From: Patescibacteria group bacterium
Lineage (GTDB): Bacteria; Patescibacteriota; Patescibacteriia; 2-12-FULL-60-25
DNA: 64,000 nt
Assembly (NCBI GenBank): GCA_031082005.1
Contig: JAVHLR010000001.1
Span: forward strand, 997,251 to 1,061,250
Direction of reading: 5' to 3'
Of this stretch, positions 54,450 to 63,244 are shown one piece after another (position 1 is the first letter of the stretch; every line of letters starts with the position of its first letter). The notes below the pieces were generated by a model, which was given only the letters and a program-made list of their open reading frames with translations, had not been told where the DNA came from and searched no databases. A program made the position numbers and the translations under genes.

Positions 54450-54883
54450 AAGTAAGAATCACACGACTCCGCCCCGACGTCGCCATACCCGAATACAAGA
54501 CTGCAGGGTCAGCTGGTTTTGATTTGGCGGCAGCTGAATCGATAGTCGTGCAACCCAAACAAGCTTTTCCGGTGCCGACAGGTCTCGGCTTCGGCATTCC
54601 TGACGGGCATGTTTTATTTTTAACCTCCCGTTCGAGTCTTTACCTGAAGAAGGGTCTGGTTTTAGCTAACGGCATCGGCACAATCGATAGCGACTACCGC
54701 GGACCGAACGACGAAGTAAAAATTATAATCCGCAATCCAGGAGATGCCCCAGTTACTATCGATAAAGGCGAACGTCTGGTCAATGCCATCATCTTGCCTT
54801 ACATCCGCGCCGAATTAGAAGAAGGCCCAGCCGACTCCCCCGACCGCGGCGGACTCGGCTCCACAGGCGGCTACCACAGCTAG
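54446..54883 (+). CDS. dut: dUTP diphosphatase
   Basis: A 145-residue trimeric-type dUTPase giving dUMP and pyrophosphate. The five motifs are visible in order: AGSAGFDLAA, SRSSLYLKKG, GIGTIDSDYRGP, the region around KGERLVNAIILP, and RGGLGSTGGY at the C-terminus. Motif 5 has GLGSTGG where GFGSTG is usual. It produces the substrate for ThyX, whose gene follows after a palindromic element and a separate promoter. Confidence 0.92.
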   Translation: MKVRITRLRPDVAIPEYKTAGSAGFDLAAAESIVVQPKQAFPVPTGLGFGIPDGHVLFLTSRSSLYLKKGLVLANGIGTIDSDYRGPNDEVKIIIRNPGDAPVTIDKGERLVNAIILPYIRAELEEGPADSPDRGGLGSTGGYHS

Positions 54884-54924
54884 CGCATCCTTTCCATCCC
54901 CTCCGCTTTTCCCACCTCCTCCAG

Positions 54925-55014
54925 CACACGCAAGATGGTGCTTTGTCAAGCGAGGATGTGTTCGAGGTAGACTGAAACGAGCCCCGCAGCTGACAAAGCA
55001 CCATCTGGCGGGTG
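54925..55014 (+). repeat. Palindromic element, copy E
   Basis: The inner 16 bp of the arms are perfect (AGATGGTGCTTTGTCA at 54933 pairs with 54991-55006). Pairing continues outward for 8 nt with two mismatches, so each arm is 24 nt as in copy D. Core 54949-54990 reads GCGAGGATGTGTTCGAGGTA, then GACTGAAACGAGCCCCGCAG. CCCCCCC and CTCTTTC follow, as in other copies. Confidence 0.92.
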
Positions 55015-55042
55015 CCCCCCCTCTTTCTCTTGACACCATTGT

Positions 55043-55071
55043 TTGACCCTGCGTCGCCCGCTGGCTAAGGT
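55043..55071 (+). promoter_or_regulatory. Promoter of thyX
   Basis: TTGACC (55043-55048), a 17-nt spacer, TAAGGT (55066-55071). The leader of about 55 nt ends with AAGGAG 9 nt before the ATG, a clear Shine-Dalgarno. Confidence 0.6.
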
Positions 55072-55134
55072 AATGCCGTTCATTCAGAAGGCTTTCGTGT
55101 AAAAACGAGAGTCTTTATTTAAGGAGAACGTACT

Positions 55135-56697
55135 ATGCCAGAACCCACCAAACCCAAACTCGTCCTGCCCGCGGACCCCAACAAACGTCGGGTATATTGG
55201 CTGAACCGCATGGAGCGCAAGCTCGATGACGGCTCGACCATCACTTTGACGCCCTCGCCCGAAATCATCGCCGTAGCCTTGGCGAAGTGCTCGCGCAGCG
55301 ATACGCCGTTCGATCAGAACGTCTACGAGGCGACCGAAGCCAAAGCGAGCGAGTTCCACGAAAAATGGGTGGTTGGTTATGGCCATGGTTCGGTCGCCGA
55401 ACACGCCGTGCCGAGCGTAGCACTCGAAAACGTCTCGCAAGTCGTCATCAAGATCATCGAGGACTGCCGACTCTGCTCTTTCACCGAGAAGAGTTCGCGT
55501 TATCAGATCTTCTCTGCGGCCCGTTGCGTGACCCCGGCCAAAATCGCCGCGAGTCATCTGCGTCACGCCTACACCGGCACGGTCGAAGGATTGTATTCGC
55601 TGTACGAAGAAGCGTTACGCCGTCTGGACGGCTACATGAGGGAAAAGTTCCCTAACGAAACCGGCATCTCAGAAAAGGCGTATAGCGCGCAAATCAAAGG
55701 GCGCTCCTGCGATGTCGCACGCTATCTCCTGCCGTCGGCCGCTATGGCTGCGTTCGGTGTGACCGCTAATGCCCGCAACTGGGCGACCATCATCTCCAAG
55801 CTCTTATCCAGCCCACACGACGAAGCGCACGAAGTCGGACGCGAACTCATCGAGGCGTTGCACGGCGGTCCTGACATCGACCCCGAGGTCGCCATCATGA
55901 CCAAGCCCATCCACACGCTGCTCAAGTATGCAGGACGCAACGAATATCGAGCTTCGCTGCCCGGCACGTTGCGCAGTTTGTCCGACGAACTGCTACGGAA
56001 CGTCCCCATCGCAGGTCCAGTCGCGAACAACGAAAATCCCGTCGTCCTGTTGGCGGATGATCCCTTCGCCGAACTCCACGTCGCGGCTGCTCTCTTGGCC
56101 AGCCACAGCGATAGGCCGTACGCCGAAATCCTGTCAGCGCTTAAATCCCAGGGCTCGTTCGACATGATTGATCGCGTAATCAGCACCGCACTGCGCGATC
56201 GCGGACCGCACGATCCGGCACCACGACCCTTCGAGGACTCGACGTTCACCCACGAGATCGTCATCGACTACGGCGCATGGCGCGACATCCAACGTCATCG
56301 TATCTGCTCTCCGCTGAACCAGACCCTTGGAGTGGAATTGGGTTACGACGTACCGCAGGAAATCACGGATATCGGACTGGCTGACGACTTCCACGCGCTC
56401 ATGACCCGCGTCAAAGAACTGCACAAGCAGCTGGTCGCCGCCGGGCTCGAGGTCGAAGCGGAATACGCCGTTCCCATGGCTTTCCGTCGTCGCCTCATCG
56501 TGAGTTGGAACGTCCGCGAGCTGTTCCACTTCATCGAGTTGCGCTCCGGCTCCAAAGGCCATCCCTCGTATCGCCGCATCGCACAAGAAGTCTGGCGCAC
56601 GGTAAACGAGACCCACCCGCTCATCGCCAAGCATATCCGCGTGGACATGTCTGCCGCCACGACCTCGACTCTCGGTGCCAAACCGAAGGGTTTTTGA
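55135..56697 (+). CDS. thyX: Double-length FAD-dependent thymidylate synthase
   Basis: 520 residues, about twice the usual ThyX size, built of two ThyX-like halves. The N-terminal half has AEHAVPSVALENVSQ, then EDCRLCSFTEKSSRY (109-123) where the family has RHR..S..E.S.RY, and VTANARNW (209-216). The C-terminal half keeps the RHR (387-389) in RHRICSPLNQ but lacks the SRY end, and has SWNVRELFHFIELRSG. Each half therefore keeps a different part of the signature. ThyX makes dTMP from dUMP using methylene-THF and NADPH. No thyA is seen. Confidence 0.88.
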   Translation: MPEPTKPKLVLPADPNKRRVYWLNRMERKLDDGSTITLTPSPEIIAVALAKCSRSDTPFDQNVYEATEAKASEFHEKWVVGYGHGSVAEHAVPSVALENVSQVVIKIIEDCRLCSFTEKSSRYQIFSAARCVTPAKIAASHLRHAYTGTVEGLYSLYEEALRRLDGYMREKFPNETGISEKAYSAQIKGRSCDVARYLLPSAAMAAFGVTANARNWATIISKLLSSPHDEAHEVGRELIEALHGGPDIDPEVAIMTKPIHTLLKYAGRNEYRASLPGTLRSLSDELLRNVPIAGPVANNENPVVLLADDPFAELHVAAALLASHSDRPYAEILSALKSQGSFDMIDRVISTALRDRGPHDPAPRPFEDSTFTHEIVIDYGAWRDIQRHRICSPLNQTLGVELGYDVPQEITDIGLADDFHALMTRVKELHKQLVAAGLEVEAEYAVPMAFRRRLIVSWNVRELFHFIELRSGSKGHPSYRRIAQEVWRTVNETHPLIAKHIRVDMSAATTSTLGAKPKGF

Positions 56698-56713
56698 CCT
56701 ACCTCCGCCAAAG

Positions 56714-56746
56714 ACGCGATCCGACCGGAACGGATCGCGTTTTTCG
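56714..56746 (+). terminator. Terminator after thyX
   Basis: ACGCGATCCG and CGGATCGCGT around a 7-nt loop, followed by TTTTTC. Confidence 0.85.
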
Positions 56747-56769
56747 TTTCTGTCTGGTAGCATGATGTC

Positions 56770-57435
56770 ATGCCATACGGAAAATTCATCGTCATCGACG
56801 GAACCGACGGCTCCGGGAAGACCGTCCAAGCCAACCGCCTAATCGAACATCTTCGCGCGTCAGGACGCGAAGCCCAACTACTGGACTTCCCGCGCTACAC
56901 CAAGCCTTCTGCCTACTTCGTTGAACGCTATCTGCGCGGCGATTACGGAGGCGTCAACGACGTCGGACCCAAAGCCGCGTCGCTTTTTTTCGCCCTTGAT
57001 CGATTCGATGCGTCAGCGGATATCCGCGCCACCCTGGAACGTGGTGCAATCATCATCTCGAACCGCTATGTGTCAGCCAACAAAGGCCATCAGACGGGTA
57101 AAATTTCCGACTCTGAAGGACAAGCGGCCTTCGTCGCCTGGCTGAATGAAGTCGAATACGACTGGCTTAAGATACCCAAACCTGATCTCACCCTGCTGCT
57201 TCATGTCCCGGCCGAAATCGGATTCGAACTCTCACGTTCTCGCGACGGCGAAAAGACCGACATACACCAAAAAGACATCGAACATCTCCGTGCCGCAGAA
57301 CGCGCCTATCTCCGGTTGCCGGAAATCGACAAGGTAGAGAATTGGCAGTCGATCGAATGCACAATCGAAGGAAAACTCTTGCCAATCGATGAGATACACG
57401 AGTTGATCTGGAAAAAAGTCGAAACGCTTCTTTAG
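56770..57435 (+). CDS. tmk: Thymidylate kinase
   Basis: A 221-residue P-loop kinase phosphorylating dTMP. It has VIDGTDGSGKTVQANRL (P-loop, about 8-24), the DRF/D-type catalytic region ALDRFDASADI, IIISNRYVSANKGHQ and a lid with LSRSRDGEKTDIHQKD. TAGCAT lies 6 nt ahead of the ATG, so it can be transcribed separately after the thyX terminator. With dut and thyX it completes the route from dUTP to dTDP. Confidence 0.94.
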   Translation: MPYGKFIVIDGTDGSGKTVQANRLIEHLRASGREAQLLDFPRYTKPSAYFVERYLRGDYGGVNDVGPKAASLFFALDRFDASADIRATLERGAIIISNRYVSANKGHQTGKISDSEGQAAFVAWLNEVEYDWLKIPKPDLTLLLHVPAEIGFELSRSRDGEKTDIHQKDIEHLRAAERAYLRLPEIDKVENWQSIECTIEGKLLPIDEIHELIWKKVETLL

Positions 57436-57465
57436 CAGCTCGCAATCATCACCTCGCAAAACGGA

Positions 57466-57494
57466 ATGACAAAACGTTGATATTTTGCTATCTT
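57466..57494 (+). promoter_or_regulatory. Promoter of the membrane-protein gene at 57503
   Basis: ATGACA (57466-57471), a 17-nt spacer, then TGC and TATCTT (57489-57494), and 8 nt to the ATG. Confidence 0.55.
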
Positions 57495-57502
57495 TGCACG
57501 AT

Positions 57503-58249
57503 ATGGATACAAAATTGATCGGCACTTGGTCACTCATCAAAGAATCATGGAATTCCTTCACGAAGACCTGGAGTCAGACCACGAAAATCTCCATCTGGTT
57601 CGTCTACATCGGTTTTATCGAATTCATCGACCTGGCAATGGTGAAATTCGCTCCCTGGATGGCTCCGACGTATCTCCTCATCATCATCCTGGTAGGCGTC
57701 GGCGCACTCTGGGTCACCATCCGCCTGATCCTCTCCGTGCTTAAGGAAGAAGAAAGTAAATCACAAGACGAAAAAGCAGACCAAAACCTTGCCTGGGAAC
57801 TCATCCTGCCGGTCGTCTGGATCGCTTTATTGCAGACCCTTGTGCTATTCGGGGCGTTTTTGCTTTTCATCATCCCTGGCATCTACCTGATGATCACACT
57901 CTCGTTCACGCAATTGATCGCTGTCGACCAAGGCATAAAAGGGACCAAAGCCCTATCGGCATCGCACGACCTCGTGAAAGGCCGCTGGTTCCAGGTCTTA
58001 TGGAGACTTTTCTTCGGAGGCCTGGCTCTTTCCGTCCCCCTCTTCGTGCTCATGATCGTCATCTACGCCATCCTAGGCTATGCTGTCGGCCCGAACCGCT
58101 TCCTGCTGCTCATCGCCTCCAAAAACCCTGATCCGCTGTTCAGCGGCACCATGACGATGGTGAATAGCGTACTCCAGGCGGCATTCGTCCCACTGTTCGT
58201 CATCCTGCAAGTCAAGCTGTATAAAGCTCTGCAGAAAATAAAAGCTTAG
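57503..58249 (+). CDS. Multi-pass membrane protein of unknown function, 248 residues
   Basis: About five membrane segments: roughly 22-40, 48-72, 98-125, 160-192 and the last near 215-240. The FIIPGIYLMITLSFTQLIAV and GTKALSASHDLVKGRWFQVL stretches resemble the membrane domain seen in glycerophosphodiester-phosphodiesterase-associated and DUF975-like proteins; I do not assign a function. The frame is open six codons further up, but the promoter lies there. It stands alone between tmk and a palindromic spacer. Confidence 0.75.
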   Translation: MDTKLIGTWSLIKESWNSFTKTWSQTTKISIWFVYIGFIEFIDLAMVKFAPWMAPTYLLIIILVGVGALWVTIRLILSVLKEEESKSQDEKADQNLAWELILPVVWIALLQTLVLFGAFLLFIIPGIYLMITLSFTQLIAVDQGIKGTKALSASHDLVKGRWFQVLWRLFFGGLALSVPLFVLMIVIYAILGYAVGPNRFLLLIASKNPDPLFSGTMTMVNSVLQAAFVPLFVILQVKLYKALQKIKA

Positions 58250-58255
58250 ATCTCA

Positions 58256-58336
58256 ACCACCCCCACCCCCTCCTCATCCGAGAAGGGGAGATTTAACTTT
58301 TTACTCCCTCCTTGATTAAGGAGGGGCGGGGGTGGT
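58256..58336. repeat. GC-rich palindromic spacer before gatB
   Basis: Outer arms ACCACCCCCACCCCCTCCT and AGGAGGGGCGGGGGTGGT (58256-58274 and 58319-58336) enclose two smaller hairpins (CTCC...GGAG and CCCTCCTT-gatt-AAGGAGGG). It can form a cruciform. Unrelated in sequence to the palindromic element family. Confidence 0.8.
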
Positions 58337-58401
58337 GAAGCTCAGATATTAGCATCCCTACGATTTGCCAATCCTTCGCTTAATCCGTAAGCTATTCGCG
58401 T

Positions 58402-59937
58402 ATGAAACTGCTTCCCATCATCGGGCTTGAGGTCCATGCCCAACTCAAGACGGAATCCAAAATGTTCTGTTCGTGCCCCAACGTCGGCGATTCAGCCCAA
58501 CCGAATACAGCCGTCTGCCCTGTCTGTACCGGCCAACCAGGCGCACTACCCGCATTAAACGAAAAGGCGCTCGAGCTTGGGGTCAAGGTAGGCCTGGCAC
58601 TGAACTGTGCGATACCCGACAAAGCAGTCTTTGATCGCAAAAACTATTTCTATCCAGACCTGCCCAAGGGATACCAGATTTCCCAATTCCACTTCCCCAT
58701 CGCCCTGAACGGGCGCATCGAAATCGACGTGCCCGGACAAAAGCCTCCGCGCGACAGGATAACAATCGGCATCACTCGTGCCCATCTCGAAGAAGATGCC
58801 GCGAAAAATTTTCATGCCGGAGGAGACGAACATGCGACATATGTCGACTTCAACCGCTCCAGCACTCCCCTGATCGAGATCGTCACCGAACCCGACATCC
58901 GTTCCGCCCTGGAAGCCAAAACGTATCTGCAGGAGCTGCGTGCAATCTTACGCACCATTGGAGCCTCCGATGCTGACATGGAAAAAGGCCAGATGCGCTG
59001 CGACGCCAACATATCCCTCATGGCGGTCGATGACGCTAACATGCCGCTGCAGAACGCATTGAACCCGAAAATCGAGGTAAAAAACCTGAATTCATTCCGC
59101 GCCGTGGAAAGGGCTTTGGAATACGAAATCAAACGCCAGACCGAACTCTACGAATCAAATCTGCTGCCCATCGGATCGACCCGCGGTTGGGACGAAAACA
59201 AGGGCGAAACCTTCGAACAACGCACCAAAGAGACTTCGGCGGATTACCGCTATTTCCCGGAACCAGACTTACCGCCCCAAGACATGGTAACTGTTCGCGA
59301 AAAGTGGGAGGGGCGTTTACCCGAATTACCCGCCGCGAAACGCTTAAGATTGCAGGAGGAATTCTGGTTCACGCCCGCTGATGCCGCGTTCCTTGTGGCG
59401 AACGACGGTTGGGCGGACTATGCTGAACATGTCATGGGCGAACTCGGTGGATGGTTGGAGTCGACAGATGACTCGAATGCATCTGCCGGCGAGCTCATGA
59501 ACGAAAACAAGAAAAAAATCGCCAAGCTTGCCGGAGGCTGGCTGACTTCGAAACTCGCCGGATCGATGGCGGAACGCAACATCCAGATCTCGGATCTCAA
59601 GATCGAAGCCGAAGATTTCGCCGAATTCCTCAAAATACTTTATCAAGGCGAGATCAACAGCTCCAACGGACAGAAGTTGCTGCAGCTCATGGTGGACACA
59701 GGCAACGATCCATCCCACATCATGGAAGAGCACAACCTCGGCCAGAACATGCCTGAAGGCGAACTCAAATCGATCGTCGAACTTATCGTCAAAGAGAACC
59801 CCGACAAAGTAGAGCAGATAAAAGCCGGCAAAGTAGCGGTCTTAAAATGGTTCGTCGGCACGATCATGAAAGCCACCGAAGGCCGCGCAAATCCGACCAA
59901 AGCAGAAGAGGAAGTCAGACGCATGCTTTCGCTCTGA
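58402..59937 (+). CDS. gatB: Aspartyl/glutamyl-tRNA amidotransferase subunit B
   Basis: A 511-residue GatB that converts Asp-tRNA(Asn) and Glu-tRNA(Gln) to the amide forms with GatA and GatC. The N-terminus PIIGLEVHAQLKTESKMFC, zinc cysteines in CSCPNV and CPVCTGQPGALP, RKNYFYPDLPKGYQISQ and the C-terminal YqeY-like tail domain (GEINSSNGQKLLQLMVD) are all present. gatA and gatC are not nearby. The 130-residue gene follows after 11 nt. Confidence 0.96.
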   Translation: MKLLPIIGLEVHAQLKTESKMFCSCPNVGDSAQPNTAVCPVCTGQPGALPALNEKALELGVKVGLALNCAIPDKAVFDRKNYFYPDLPKGYQISQFHFPIALNGRIEIDVPGQKPPRDRITIGITRAHLEEDAAKNFHAGGDEHATYVDFNRSSTPLIEIVTEPDIRSALEAKTYLQELRAILRTIGASDADMEKGQMRCDANISLMAVDDANMPLQNALNPKIEVKNLNSFRAVERALEYEIKRQTELYESNLLPIGSTRGWDENKGETFEQRTKETSADYRYFPEPDLPPQDMVTVREKWEGRLPELPAAKRLRLQEEFWFTPADAAFLVANDGWADYAEHVMGELGGWLESTDDSNASAGELMNENKKKIAKLAGGWLTSKLAGSMAERNIQISDLKIEAEDFAEFLKILYQGEINSSNGQKLLQLMVDTGNDPSHIMEEHNLGQNMPEGELKSIVELIVKENPDKVEQIKAGKVAVLKWFVGTIMKATEGRANPTKAEEEVRRMLSL

Positions 59938-59948
59938 TGTCCTGAAAT

Positions 59949-60341
59949 ATGGAAAAAATAAAAAATCTGCCGCCTTTTACGCCAGAACAGACAAAAAGTT
60001 TCAACAGTTTCGATGAAATTTCAAAAGATCCAAAACACGAGGGTCTGCGTCCGGACAGACAGTACGCAGGAGGCCATCCTGACGAGACCGTGATAATCGC
60101 CGGTAAACGATACAAAAAAAGACCCGCGCTGACCGTCGAGACGAACAGTCAGGACGAAGACAACCAACGCAGACCGTACACCGAAAAAGAATACTACTCG
60201 CACTCTACGCCGGGCGTAGGTCCTGGACCAGGCTGGGATTTCCGCAGAAGTTATCTGGAAGACGGATGGAATATCGACGACGGCAAACCAGACCATTTAT
60301 CGGATTTACCGCTTTATGAGCTGATTTCGGATGAAGAATGA
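59949..60341 (+). CDS. Hypothetical charged protein, 130 residues
   Basis: I do not recognise this protein. It is highly polar, without membrane segments or cysteines, and rich in Pro, Asp, Glu, Arg and Tyr. Stretches such as YAGGHPDETVIIAGKRYKK and the acidic C-terminus suggest a largely unfolded or small binding protein. It begins 11 nt after gatB and is probably on the gatB transcript; it ends 6 nt before the convergent miaA. Confidence 0.65.
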   Translation: MEKIKNLPPFTPEQTKSFNSFDEISKDPKHEGLRPDRQYAGGHPDETVIIAGKRYKKRPALTVETNSQDEDNQRRPYTEKEYYSHSTPGVGPGPGWDFRRSYLEDGWNIDDGKPDHLSDLPLYELISDEE

Positions 60342-60347
60342 AATCTT

Positions 60348-61307
60348 CTATCCGCACAACGAGCCATAACCCAACCATTCCCCCACTGCTTTCACGGCCT
60401 CATCTTTTTCCTTGAACCACAAAATCCGGCTATCCCGTTTGAACCAAGTCTCCTGTCTTTTGGCGTATCTATGGACCGAGCGCTTCGTCATCTCGACTGC
60501 CCTCTCGAACGATTCCTCTCCTTTGATATATTTCAAAAGCTCGCGATAACCGATCGAGGTCATGGCCGGCGCATTCTCCGGAATGCCCTTGATTTGCGCT
60601 GAACGGATCTCTTCGATCCAACCATCCTTCAACATGCTGTCGATTGACTTATCGATCCGCTGATAAAGCTCTTCGCGCGGATGCCTGATGCCTATCTGCA
60701 ATGCTTCGACCAAAGGTTTGCCCAATTTCTTCTGTTTGGTAAACGGCTTCCCGGAAAACGTCGCTACCTCGAGCGCCCTGATGACACGCCGCGGGTTCTT
60801 GAGGTCGACTGCTTGCGAAGCATCCGAATCCAATTTCAACAGCAGCTCAACCAATTCGGACAGGGGCTTTTTTTCATATGCCGCGCGCAAAGCCGGCTGT
60901 GGCGGAATCTGCGGGAAGGAATAATTATCGACTAACGCTTTTATGTACAGACCCGTCCCTCCTACAATCAATGGGACGTGTTTACGTTTGCCGATGCCGC
61001 GGATGGCTGTCATAGTCTTGTCCCGCCATTCGGTCACGGTGAACATCTTCCGCGGATTCAAAAAATCCATCAGATAATGCGGCACCCCCTGCACCATGAA
61101 AGCGCGTTGTCCTTCATACCTACCGCTCTTACCCGGTGGCTTGCCTGTACCGATATCGAAACCTTTGAAGATCTGACGAGAATCAGCGTTTATGATTTCT
61201 CCGCCAAAATTCTGTGCCAGCACCAAGCCCAAATCCGTCTTGCCGGAAGATGTCGGACCGACCACGAAGACCACCCTAGGTAATGCTTTTGCCGCCTTAT
61301 CCTTCAT
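60348..61307 (-). CDS. miaA: tRNA dimethylallyltransferase
   Basis: A 319-residue enzyme adding a dimethylallyl group to A37 of tRNAs that read UNN codons. The P-loop VVGPTSSGKTDLGLVLA (about 15-31), NADSRQIFKGFDIGTGKP, VGGTGLYIKALVDN and the C-terminal RYAKRQETWFKRD are the family signatures. The frame is open 30 codons further up inside miaB, but homology begins at KALPRVVFVVGP. It starts 4 nt after the miaB stop, so both modifying steps are coupled. Confidence 0.95.
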   Translation of the reverse strand: MKDKAAKALPRVVFVVGPTSSGKTDLGLVLAQNFGGEIINADSRQIFKGFDIGTGKPPGKSGRYEGQRAFMVQGVPHYLMDFLNPRKMFTVTEWRDKTMTAIRGIGKRKHVPLIVGGTGLYIKALVDNYSFPQIPPQPALRAAYEKKPLSELVELLLKLDSDASQAVDLKNPRRVIRALEVATFSGKPFTKQKKLGKPLVEALQIGIRHPREELYQRIDKSIDSMLKDGWIEEIRSAQIKGIPENAPAMTSIGYRELLKYIKGEESFERAVEMTKRSVHRYAKRQETWFKRDSRILWFKEKDEAVKAVGEWLGYGSLCG

Positions 61308-61311
61308 GCGT

Positions 61312-62634
61312 TCATGATAACAATCTGCCCAGTAAACGCCATGTCTGCGCCTCGAAAATGTGTACGGGTACGATTTTACCGACCAACGAACCATCATCCG
61401 AGTCGAAAATGGTCAGTTTAAGGTGTTCGGAATTTCCGCTGGCTTTTCCGCCCTCCACCTTCTCAACCAGCACCTTAACAACCTTATCCACATAGGCTTG
61501 GTTTTTCTCCAAAACGATCTTTTCCATCAGCGCCTGCAGGGTATTCCAACGCTGTCGCTTTGTCTCAACCGACACGTCATCCTTGTGCAATTTTACGGCC
61601 AAGGTCCCGCTCCTTTCGCTGTATTGTGCGGTATAGGAGATGTCGAACGCGCAGCGCTCATACAGATCTACGGTCTCGGCGAAATCCTCATCCGTCTCGC
61701 CGCAAAAACCAACGATGATATCAGTCCCCAGGGCAAAATCAGGATAGCGGCCCTTGATCTTGCCGATGATGTCCAGGTACTGCCTGCGCTGATATTTCCT
61801 GTTCATCCTTTTTAGTACCACGTCTGAACCAGACTGGACCGGCAGATGCAGAAATCGCACCTGTTTCGGCAAGCCTAACGCAGCGACGACTTCGTCCGTC
61901 ATGTTAGAAGGATAAGCGGCAGTCCAATTCAGTCTCTCGAGTCTTTCTATCTGGTTGATTTCCCACAGCAGGGCGGCGAAATGATCGCTAAACGGATTCT
62001 CCGCAGAAAAACTCTCTGGGTCAGGCGCGCGATATGCATTCACCGCCTGACCTAACAATGTAATCTCTAGTACCCCACCATCCACGGCCTCCTGCGCTTC
62101 CTGCAGGATGTCCCTCACCGGACGGTTGCTCTCCAACCCTCTTGCATACGGCACGACGCAATAAGTGCAAAAATTATTGCACCCGGTCTGGATCGTCACG
62201 TAGGCCTGTGCCGAGGGCAAACGAAGCGGCCTGATCTTGAGATAATCGACTTCTGCCCCATTTCCGTTCGCCAACTCCGGCCGCAACTCCGCGATCCAAC
62301 GCGGCAGATTGACCATATCCCTTGTCGGAAAAAACAAATCGACATATTGCAGACGTTTCTTCAACGCTCCATCATGGTCGCGCCCTGCCATGCACCCCGT
62401 CACAGCCACGATGAGTTTCGAATTTTTCTCCTTAAGCTCCTTATAATCCTTCATCTTGCCGAAGATCCTCTCTTCAGCGCTCTGTCTTACGGAGCAGGTA
62501 TTCATCAGTATCAAGTCAGCTTCAGATTCGACATCGGTCGCGCTGAAACCAATGCCCGACAACAGACCCGCGATCCTCTCGGAATCATTTTTGTTCATCT
62601 GACAACCGAACGTGACGATATGATATTTTGGCAT
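61312..62634 (-). CDS. miaB: tRNA-2-methylthio-N6-dimethylallyladenosine synthase
   Basis: A 440-residue radical-SAM methylthiotransferase that thiomethylates i6A37. The N-terminal domain binds an auxiliary cluster (Cys11 in TFGCQMNKND, Cys47 in MNTCSVR, Cys81 in VTGCMAGR). The radical SAM motif is Cys152, Cys156, Cys159 in TGCNNFCTYCVVPYARG, followed by LLGQAVNAYR and a C-terminal TRAM domain. It precedes miaA, which makes its substrate. Confidence 0.95.
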   Translation of the reverse strand: MPKYHIVTFGCQMNKNDSERIAGLLSGIGFSATDVESEADLILMNTCSVRQSAEERIFGKMKDYKELKEKNSKLIVAVTGCMAGRDHDGALKKRLQYVDLFFPTRDMVNLPRWIAELRPELANGNGAEVDYLKIRPLRLPSAQAYVTIQTGCNNFCTYCVVPYARGLESNRPVRDILQEAQEAVDGGVLEITLLGQAVNAYRAPDPESFSAENPFSDHFAALLWEINQIERLERLNWTAAYPSNMTDEVVAALGLPKQVRFLHLPVQSGSDVVLKRMNRKYQRRQYLDIIGKIKGRYPDFALGTDIIVGFCGETDEDFAETVDLYERCAFDISYTAQYSERSGTLAVKLHKDDVSVETKRQRWNTLQALMEKIVLEKNQAYVDKVVKVLVEKVEGGKASGNSEHLKLTIFDSDDGSLVGKIVPVHIFEAQTWRLLGRLLS

Positions 62635-62696
62635 GTCTTTGATTGATGGAACCTATCACAAAAATTTTCCCGTGGCCAGTCAAGGCGCAATCTGTA

Positions 62697-62702
62697 TATA
62701 AT
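62697..62702 (+). promoter_or_regulatory. -10 box of the zinc-ribbon gene
   Basis: TATAAT on the plus strand; the gene at 62731 follows with an AAAGGATAAT ribosome-binding stretch. The -35 is weak. Confidence 0.5.
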
Positions 62703-62730
62703 GATATACGGCACGAACAAAAGGATAATC

Positions 62731-63177
62731 ATGGGAACTTTCGCGCAGTGCCCCCGATGCCATGGATTTCTCTTGCCGGTTTCACATGTCTGCGTGAATC
62801 CAGTCTGCAGCACCAATCGACCGACGGCAAGACCCAACACGAGCAAGCCCGCCGTCGACGCCGAAAAGACTGCCGGAGAAGGAAAACCGAAGAATCCGTG
62901 CAGTTTCTGTCGCAAAGACATGCCGGACAAGGCTCGTTACTGTCCGCATTGCCGCGCGCCGACTCGACCCTCGGCTACGGCAGCCTACCACGTCTGGGAG
63001 CACTCCCATCTCGTGCCGCCGCCATTGCCGCGAATAGACGAAGATGACGACGGGATGGAGACTGCTCCCCCGACGCACCCGGATGCGGGACACAGCGGTT
63101 TCCGCAGAAAAGTCGCGCAGAGCGATGACGATCTTGAGCCGAAAGAGGCTTCCTGCGGCGGCAAGAAACCCCGCTGA
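62731..63177 (+). CDS. Double zinc-ribbon protein, 148 residues
   Basis: Two zinc-ribbon-like cysteine clusters: CPRCHGFLLPVSHVCVNPVC (about 7-26) and CSFCRKDMPDKARYCPHC (about 56-73). A Pro-rich and acidic tail, probably disordered, follows. The family is unknown; paired ribbons of this type often mediate protein or nucleic-acid contacts. The ATG at 62731 is chosen because AAAGGATAAT lies just ahead; the frame is open 10 codons further up. Confidence 0.75.
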   Translation: MGTFAQCPRCHGFLLPVSHVCVNPVCSTNRPTARPNTSKPAVDAEKTAGEGKPKNPCSFCRKDMPDKARYCPHCRAPTRPSATAAYHVWEHSHLVPPPLPRIDEDDDGMETAPPTHPDAGHSGFRRKVAQSDDDLEPKEASCGGKKPR

Positions 63178-63197
63178 CCAGGCTCCGTGCCCTCCTT

Positions 63198-63228
63198 GAC
63201 CCGCCCGACTCCTGGCGGGTCTGACTTT
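63198..63228 (+). terminator. Terminator after the zinc-ribbon gene
   Basis: GACCCGCC-cgactcct-GGCGGGTC followed by TGACTTT. Confidence 0.7.
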
Positions 63229-63232
63229 AAGC

Positions 63233-63238
63233 TATAAT
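63233..63238 (+). promoter_or_regulatory. -10 box of a leaderless small gene
   Basis: A perfect TATAAT 6 nt ahead of the ATG at 63245. Confidence 0.55.
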
Positions 63239-63244
63239 GCCTTC

